Shown here piece after piece: positions 4,942 through 8,764 of a stretch of DNA of 8,764 nucleotides (positions within the stretch are counted from its first letter, which is position 1; each line of letters starts with the position of its first letter). The translations under genes and the position numbers were made by a program. Source of the DNA: Bacillota bacterium (GTDB lineage Bacteria > Bacillota > Clostridia > Christensenellales > Aristaeellaceae); the NCBI GenBank assembly GCA_019137115.1, contig JAGVSV010000161.1:1-8764 (forward strand). Direction: 5' to 3'. Below the pieces are notes generated by a model that was not told the DNA's origin, searched no databases, and was given only the letters and a program-made list of their open reading frames with translations.

Positions 4942-6255
4942 ATGCGGTCGGACGGACGGGCACGGGACGCGTTGCGGCAGGTCACGATCTTGCCGGACTT
5001 TGTCAGGACGGCGTATGGCAGCTGCCTGATCTCCTTTGGCATGACGCGGGTGATCTGCACGGCCTCGGTGGAGGAAAAGGTGCCGCCCTTTCTGGAAGGG
5101 CGCTTTTCGGGATGGCTGACGGCGGAGTACGCCATGCTGCCCGCCTCCACCGGGCGGCGCAAGGAGCGCGACGGCGTCAAACGCGACGGCCGCGGCGTGG
5201 AGATCAGCCGCCTGATCGGCCGCTCCCTGCGGCAGGCTGTGGATTTACAGCGCCTGGGCAAGCGCACGATCACCATTGACTGCGACGTGCTGGAGGCTGA
5301 CGGCGGCACGCGCACCGCGGCGATCACCGGGGGCTATGTCGCGCTGTGCCTGGCCATCGACCGGCTGATCCGCGAGGGCAAGCTGAAGGAATCGCCGGTA
5401 GTCACCCAGATTGCCGGGGTCAGCGCAGGGCTTTTCCAGGGGCAGCCGCTGCTGGATCTGGCATACTGCGAAGACAGCGCCGCCGATGCCGACGTCAACG
5501 TGGTGATGACCTCCAATCATGAGCTGGTGGAGTTGCAGGGCACAGGGGAAGGGCGGGCCTTTTCCCGCGCGCAGCTGGACGAGCTGCTCACCCTCGCACA
5601 GAGCGGCATTGATCAGTTGATGCAGATGCAGCGCGAGGCATTGGACGGGCGCGCGAACGTAATCGCGCCACAGCAAACGCTGGTGGTGGCCAGCAACAAC
5701 GCGCACAAAATCCGGGAGCTCACCCACATGTTGGGCAACCGCTACCGTGTGATTTCCATGCGGGAAGCCGGCGTGGACACGGACATCGACGAAACCGGCG
5801 ACACGTTTGCCGAAAACGCGGTGATCAAGGCTGAGGCTGTCCGCGATGCCACGGGGTACCTGACCTTAGCCGATGACAGCGGGCTGATGGTGGACGCGCT
5901 TAACGGCGCGCCCGGCGTGCACAGCGCGCGGTTTGCCGGGGCGCACGGCGATGACGCGGCGAACAACCAGTTGCTGGTGTCCAAGCTGCTGCCGCATCCC
6001 CGGCCGTGGACGGCGCAGTTTGTCAGCGTGCTGGCGCTGGCGTCGCCCTTTGCGCCCACCCGCACGTTTGAGGGCGTGTGCCCCGGCGAAATCACCGAAA
6101 CAGCGCGCGGTACCGGCGGCTTTGGCTATGACCCGCACTTTATCTATGACGGCAAGGCCACCTTTGCCGAAATGCCCGAGGGGGAGAAAAACCTGATCAG
6201 CCACCGCGCCCGCGCGATGGACAAACTGCGGGAGGCCCTGGCATGCGCGCCCTGA
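4942..6255 (+). CDS. rph: Fused RNase PH - RdgB/HAM1 XTP/dITP diphosphatase
   Basis: Two complete enzymes are joined in 437 residues. Residues 1-238 are RNase PH, which trims tRNA 3' ends using phosphate: MRSDGRARDALRQV start, VPPFLEGRFSGWLTAEYAML (47-66), the phosphate-binding GGTRTA (121-126), and LDLAYCEDSAADADVNV (171-187) with the metal-binding aspartates, then VELQGTGEG. After a linker of about 10 residues, 246-437 are a HAM1/RdgB pyrophosphatase that removes ITP, dITP and XTP: VVASNNAHKIREL (248-260), DETGDTFAENAVIKAEA (283-299), catalytic ADDSGLMVDALNGAPGVHSA (310-329), GTGGFGYDPHF (390-400) and NLISHRARAM (417-426). No motif is missing from either half. ATG 4942 has AAAGGAG 11 bases upstream. 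The 3' end overlaps the phosphoesterase start by 13 bases. Rph and RdgB are neighbours in Bacillus subtilis (rph-ysnA), and fusions of this type are known in some Bacillota. Confidence 0.96.
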   Translation: MRSDGRARDALRQVTILPDFVRTAYGSCLISFGMTRVICTASVEEKVPPFLEGRFSGWLTAEYAMLPASTGRRKERDGVKRDGRGVEISRLIGRSLRQAVDLQRLGKRTITIDCDVLEADGGTRTAAITGGYVALCLAIDRLIREGKLKESPVVTQIAGVSAGLFQGQPLLDLAYCEDSAADADVNVVMTSNHELVELQGTGEGRAFSRAQLDELLTLAQSGIDQLMQMQREALDGRANVIAPQQTLVVASNNAHKIRELTHMLGNRYRVISMREAGVDTDIDETGDTFAENAVIKAEAVRDATGYLTLADDSGLMVDALNGAPGVHSARFAGAHGDDAANNQLLVSKLLPHPRPWTAQFVSVLALASPFAPTRTFEGVCPGEITETARGTGGFGYDPHFIYDGKATFAEMPEGEKNLISHRARAMDKLREALACAP

Positions 6256-6734
6256 TCCTGAGCGACTCCCACGGCCGGCGCGACATGGTGATGCAGGCGT
6301 TCAACGAAGCCAACCGGGTTCAGCCGGTGGACGCGGTGCTGTTTGCCGGCGACGGCTGGGAGGATCTGATGCCGCTGGTTAACAAGAAGCTGCCCATTTA
6401 CGCCGTGCGCGGCAATGTGGAAAACGTGCCTTCCGGCCCGCCGTACCTGCGCGTGGAAACGCTGGAGCAGGTGCGCACGCTGGTTGTGCACGGCCACCGC
6501 CTGGGCGTCAAGCACACGCTGGATGAGCTGGTGGCGAACGCAAAGGAGAAGGACGCCGCCATCGCCATCTACGGCCACACGCACGTGCCGCGCGTCAAAT
6601 GGCACCGCGGCGTGCTGACCATCAACCCGGGCGCCGCGCGGGACGGCCGCTATGCGATCCTGACCATCCTGTGCACCGGGCGCATCGAGCCGGAACTGAT
6701 GCGCGTGGGCGAACTGAAGGGACATATGATATGA
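6243..6734 (+). CDS. yfcE: YfcE/MJ0936-type metallophosphoesterase
   Basis: This 163-residue protein carries all calcineurin-like metallophosphoesterase motifs in order: SDSHG (7-11), GDG with D37 (36-38), GNVEN (57-61, usually GNCD), VHGH (82-85) and GHTHVPR (111-117), followed by the INPGAARDGRYA strand (127-138) typical of YfcE/YsnB proteins. These residues hold two metal ions for phosphodiester hydrolysis; the physiological substrate of the family is not settled. ATG 6243 lies inside the end of the Rph-RdgB gene, with GGGAGG (6230-6235) 7 bases upstream. Its TGA shares ATGA with the AEC gene, so all three genes are probably translated in a coupled way from one message. The order Rph-RdgB-phosphoesterase matches rph-ysnA-ysnB of Bacillus subtilis. 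The valine in place of the usual cysteine after GN is a minor variation. Confidence 0.93.
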   Translation: MRALILSDSHGRRDMVMQAFNEANRVQPVDAVLFAGDGWEDLMPLVNKKLPIYAVRGNVENVPSGPPYLRVETLEQVRTLVVHGHRLGVKHTLDELVANAKEKDAAIAIYGHTHVPRVKWHRGVLTINPGAARDGRYAILTILCTGRIEPELMRVGELKGHMI

Positions 6735-7639
6735 CCATCCTGCCCGTACTGAACCAGATTTTGATGCTGATGATCCTGATGGCCATCGGCCTTTTGTTGC
6801 GCAAAAAGGACGTACTGACCGACCAGGCCATGCGCGCCATCAACGTGATCGTGCTGTCGGTGGCGTGGCCCGCGATGGTGCTGTCCATCACCCAGCGGCA
6901 GGAGCAGCGCATCCAGGCGCCGGATTTCTTGTGGATGCTGCTGATCAGCACGCTGGTGTTTTTTGTAGGCTCGCTGGCGGTGTATTTCCTGTACGCCAGG
7001 CGGTTGGAGGAGCGCAAGCAGGCGGTGTACACCGCGCTGTGCGGCATGCCCAACACCGGCTTTGTCGGCCTGCCCATCGTGCAGGCGGCCTATGGCACGC
7101 AGGGCGTGCTGTATCTGGCGGCGTGCATCGTGGCCTTCAACCTGGTGTGGTGGACGCTGTTCGTGCGCCTGTACGGCGGGCGCGCCAAACTGTCCGTGAT
7201 GGTCACCAACGTCGGCCTGATCGCCAGCGTGCTGTCGGTGTTCTTCTATGTCTACGCCGTGCGCATTCCAGAGCCGTTTGTCAGCGGCATCCACCAGCTG
7301 GGCGTGCTCAACACGCCGCTGACGATGCTGCTGCTGGGCGCGCGCCTGCCGGAACTAAAAAAGCTCGAAACCCTCAAGGACCACAACATCTGGTCGTCCA
7401 TGGGCGTTCGGCTGCTGGGCATGCCGCTGGCCGTGTGGGTGATTTTGCGCCTGTTTGGGGTGACCGGTTTGCCCATGCAAGTGCTGGTGCTGGTCAGCGC
7501 GCTGCCCTGCGCCAACAGCGTGCAGCTGTTCGCCGAGCGCTATGGCAAGGATTATGCGCTGGCGTCGCGCACGATCTCGCTGTCGCTGATCTTCTGCGTG
7601 GTCACCATCCCGCTGGTCATGCTGATCACCGGGATTTAG
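6731..7639 (+). CDS. AEC (auxin efflux carrier) family transporter
   Basis: This 302-residue integral membrane protein has about 10 hydrophobic segments, the standard size of bacterial AEC proteins (YfdV-like), which belong to the bile acid/sodium symporter-like fold group and are thought to export or exchange organic acids. Diagnostic parts are the N-terminal VLNQILMLMILMAIGLLLRK (6-25), the unwound-helix motif GMPNTGFVGLPIVQAAYG (105-122), and the second repeat SALPCANSVQLFAERYG (256-272) followed by RTISLSLIFCVVTIPLVM (280-297). ATG 6731 was chosen because AAGGGA (6717-6722) lies 8 bases upstream and it overlaps the previous stop as ATGA; an upstream in-frame extension to 6599 lies inside the phosphoesterase gene and reads as Arg/Pro-rich shadow text. 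It ends with TAG at 7637-7639, overlapping the TrkH stop on the other strand. The substrate is unknown. Confidence 0.92.
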   Translation: MTILPVLNQILMLMILMAIGLLLRKKDVLTDQAMRAINVIVLSVAWPAMVLSITQRQEQRIQAPDFLWMLLISTLVFFVGSLAVYFLYARRLEERKQAVYTALCGMPNTGFVGLPIVQAAYGTQGVLYLAACIVAFNLVWWTLFVRLYGGRAKLSVMVTNVGLIASVLSVFFYVYAVRIPEPFVSGIHQLGVLNTPLTMLLLGARLPELKKLETLKDHNIWSSMGVRLLGMPLAVWVILRLFGVTGLPMQVLVLVSALPCANSVQLFAERYGKDYALASRTISLSLIFCVVTIPLVMLITGI

Positions 7640-8763
7640 CCGCGCCGCGCGCCGCGCCACACCGCCGGGCTGAACAGCACCAGCATCGGGAAAAACTCCA
7701 GCCTGCCGGCCAGCATCAAGAACGTCATGAACAGCTTGACCAGCGGCGAAAACATGCTGAAGTTGCCCATCGGGCCCACCAGCGACAGGCCGGGGCCGAT
7801 GTTGGACAGGCACGAGGCCGCCGCCGAAAAGCAGCTTAAAAAGTCATGCCCGTCCAGGGACGCCAGCAGCGTGCCCACCATCAGAAACGCAAAGTATACA
7901 AACAGAAAGATGCCCACCTGCGACAGCGTGTCCTCCGGCACCGCTTTGCCGTCCAGCTTGATCACCCGCACGCTGCGCGGGCTGTGCGTGTGGCGGATTT
8001 CCCGCAGCGTCACCTTGCCCATCAGCAGCAGGCGCACCACCTTGATGCCCCCGGCGGTGGAGCCCGCCGACGCGCCGATCAGCATCAGCACCAGCAGCAG
8101 GATGCGCGAGAACGCCGGCCACAGGTCAAAGTCCGCCGTGGCATAGCCCGTGGTGGACATAATCGAGCTCACCTGGAAGCTGGAGTACCGCAGGGCGGTA
8201 AACACATCGCCGTACACCGGCAGGATCTCCAGCGCGATCAGCAGGATCGCCCCCAGCCCCAGCAGGTAGTAGGCCCGCAGCTCCTCGTTGCGCAGCGCTT
8301 TCAGTCCCTCGCCGCGCACCAGATGGAAGTAGACCAGGAAGTTCGTGCCAAACAGGAACATGAACGCCATGATGATCATTTCCGCCCAGGGGTTGTTGTA
8401 GGCGCCCACGCTCATGTTGCGGCTGCTGAAGCCGCCGGTGCCCGCGGTGCCCATCGCGTGGATCAGCGCGTCAAACAGCGGCATGCCGGTCAACAGCAGC
8501 AGTCCGACTAACACCAGCGTCATCACAAAGTAGATCACGTATAAAATGCGCGAGGTGTCCACCATGCGGGGCAGCAGCTTACTGTAGGACGGGCCCGGGC
8601 TTTCGGCGCGCGCCAGAAAACTGTTGCGGCCCGACACCCGGGGCATGATCGCCAACGTCAGCACCAGCACGCCCATACCGCCCACCCAGTGCGTGCTGGA
8701 TCGCCAGAACAGCACGCCGTGCGGCACGTTCTCCACCTGGGTTAAAATGCTGGCGCCGGTGGT
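7636..8763 (-). CDS. trkH: TrkH-type potassium uptake channel subunit, N-terminus beyond the window
   Basis: The frame is open to the window edge and gives 375 residues, so roughly the first 100 residues of a normal TrkH/KtrB are missing. Remaining text covers the end of pore loop 1 (TTGASILTQVE, fragment residues 1-11), then THWVGGMGVLVL, loop 2 GTAGTGGFS (105-113), loop 3 STTGYATADF (203-212), GASAGSTAGGIKVV (230-243) and loop 4 LSNIGPGLSLVGP (319-331). The family ends with AGRLEFFPMLVLFSP, seen here near the C-terminus. Each loop keeps the filter glycine. The protein forms the membrane pore for potassium uptake and normally works with a cytosolic TrkA/KtrA subunit, which is not in the window and may lie upstream of the gene, past the edge. 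The GTG at 8736 is internal, not the start. Confidence 0.95.
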   Translation of the reverse strand, partial: TTGASILTQVENVPHGVLFWRSSTHWVGGMGVLVLTLAIMPRVSGRNSFLARAESPGPSYSKLLPRMVDTSRILYVIYFVMTLVLVGLLLLTGMPLFDALIHAMGTAGTGGFSSRNMSVGAYNNPWAEMIIMAFMFLFGTNFLVYFHLVRGEGLKALRNEELRAYYLLGLGAILLIALEILPVYGDVFTALRYSSFQVSSIMSTTGYATADFDLWPAFSRILLLVLMLIGASAGSTAGGIKVVRLLLMGKVTLREIRHTHSPRSVRVIKLDGKAVPEDTLSQVGIFLFVYFAFLMVGTLLASLDGHDFLSCFSAAASCLSNIGPGLSLVGPMGNFSMFSPLVKLFMTFLMLAGRLEFFPMLVLFSPAVWRGARRG

Positions 8764-8764
8764 G

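Noticed and set aside
6865..7839. A 324-codon open frame on the plus strand over the AEC and TrkH genes
   Set aside because: It is the shifted frame of the AEC gene running on into antisense of TrkH; Gly/Ala/Arg/His-rich text with no membrane segments or motifs.

Overview
The window is GC-rich, densely packed bacterial DNA. AGGAGG-type ribosome binding sites, sigma-A-like promoters, GC-stem/T-tract terminators, an L25 protein of the long Ctc/TL5 type and a fused RNase PH-RdgB followed by a YfcE-type phosphoesterase (compare rph-ysnA-ysnB of Bacillus subtilis) point to a high-GC member of the Bacillota, probably a clostridial-type anaerobe. This placement is an inference from gene content; there is no rRNA or other definitive marker. 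No mobile element, CRISPR array, tRNA or rRNA gene was seen, and the longest gene-free stretch is about 190 bases.

Layout. (1) Bases 2-331, plus strand: the C-terminal end of a patatin-like phospholipase cut by the window edge. (2) Bases 344-2116, minus strand: a three-gene operon read from a near-consensus promoter: class I SAM methyltransferase, NUDIX hydrolase, and an unrecognised small protein whose last part looks frameshifted. (3) Bases 2148-2938, plus strand: ribosomal protein L25 with its own extended -10 promoter, a GC-rich 5' UTR hairpin region and an intrinsic terminator. (4) Bases 2954-4402: a MATE-family efflux protein with its own promoter and a TTG start. (5) Bases 4410-4913: yajC as an isolated transcription unit with promoter and terminator. 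(6) Bases 4942-7639: a tightly coupled cluster of an RNase PH-RdgB fusion, a YfcE-like phosphoesterase and an AEC-family transporter, joined by 13-bp and 4-bp overlaps. (7) Bases 7636-8763, minus strand: most of a TrkH-type potassium channel subunit, converging on the AEC gene with overlapping stop codons.

Functionally this is mostly housekeeping: ribosome (L25), secretion accessory (YajC), 3' RNA trimming plus removal of non-canonical nucleoside triphosphates (RNase PH-RdgB), and membrane transport (MATE, AEC, TrkH). I do not see a convincing new multi-gene system. The items most worth a second look are the probable one-base frameshift in the small third gene of the methyltransferase operon, the Rph-RdgB fusion and its overlapping partner, the two mutually exclusive hairpins in the L25 leader, and the small dyad midway between the divergent promoters.
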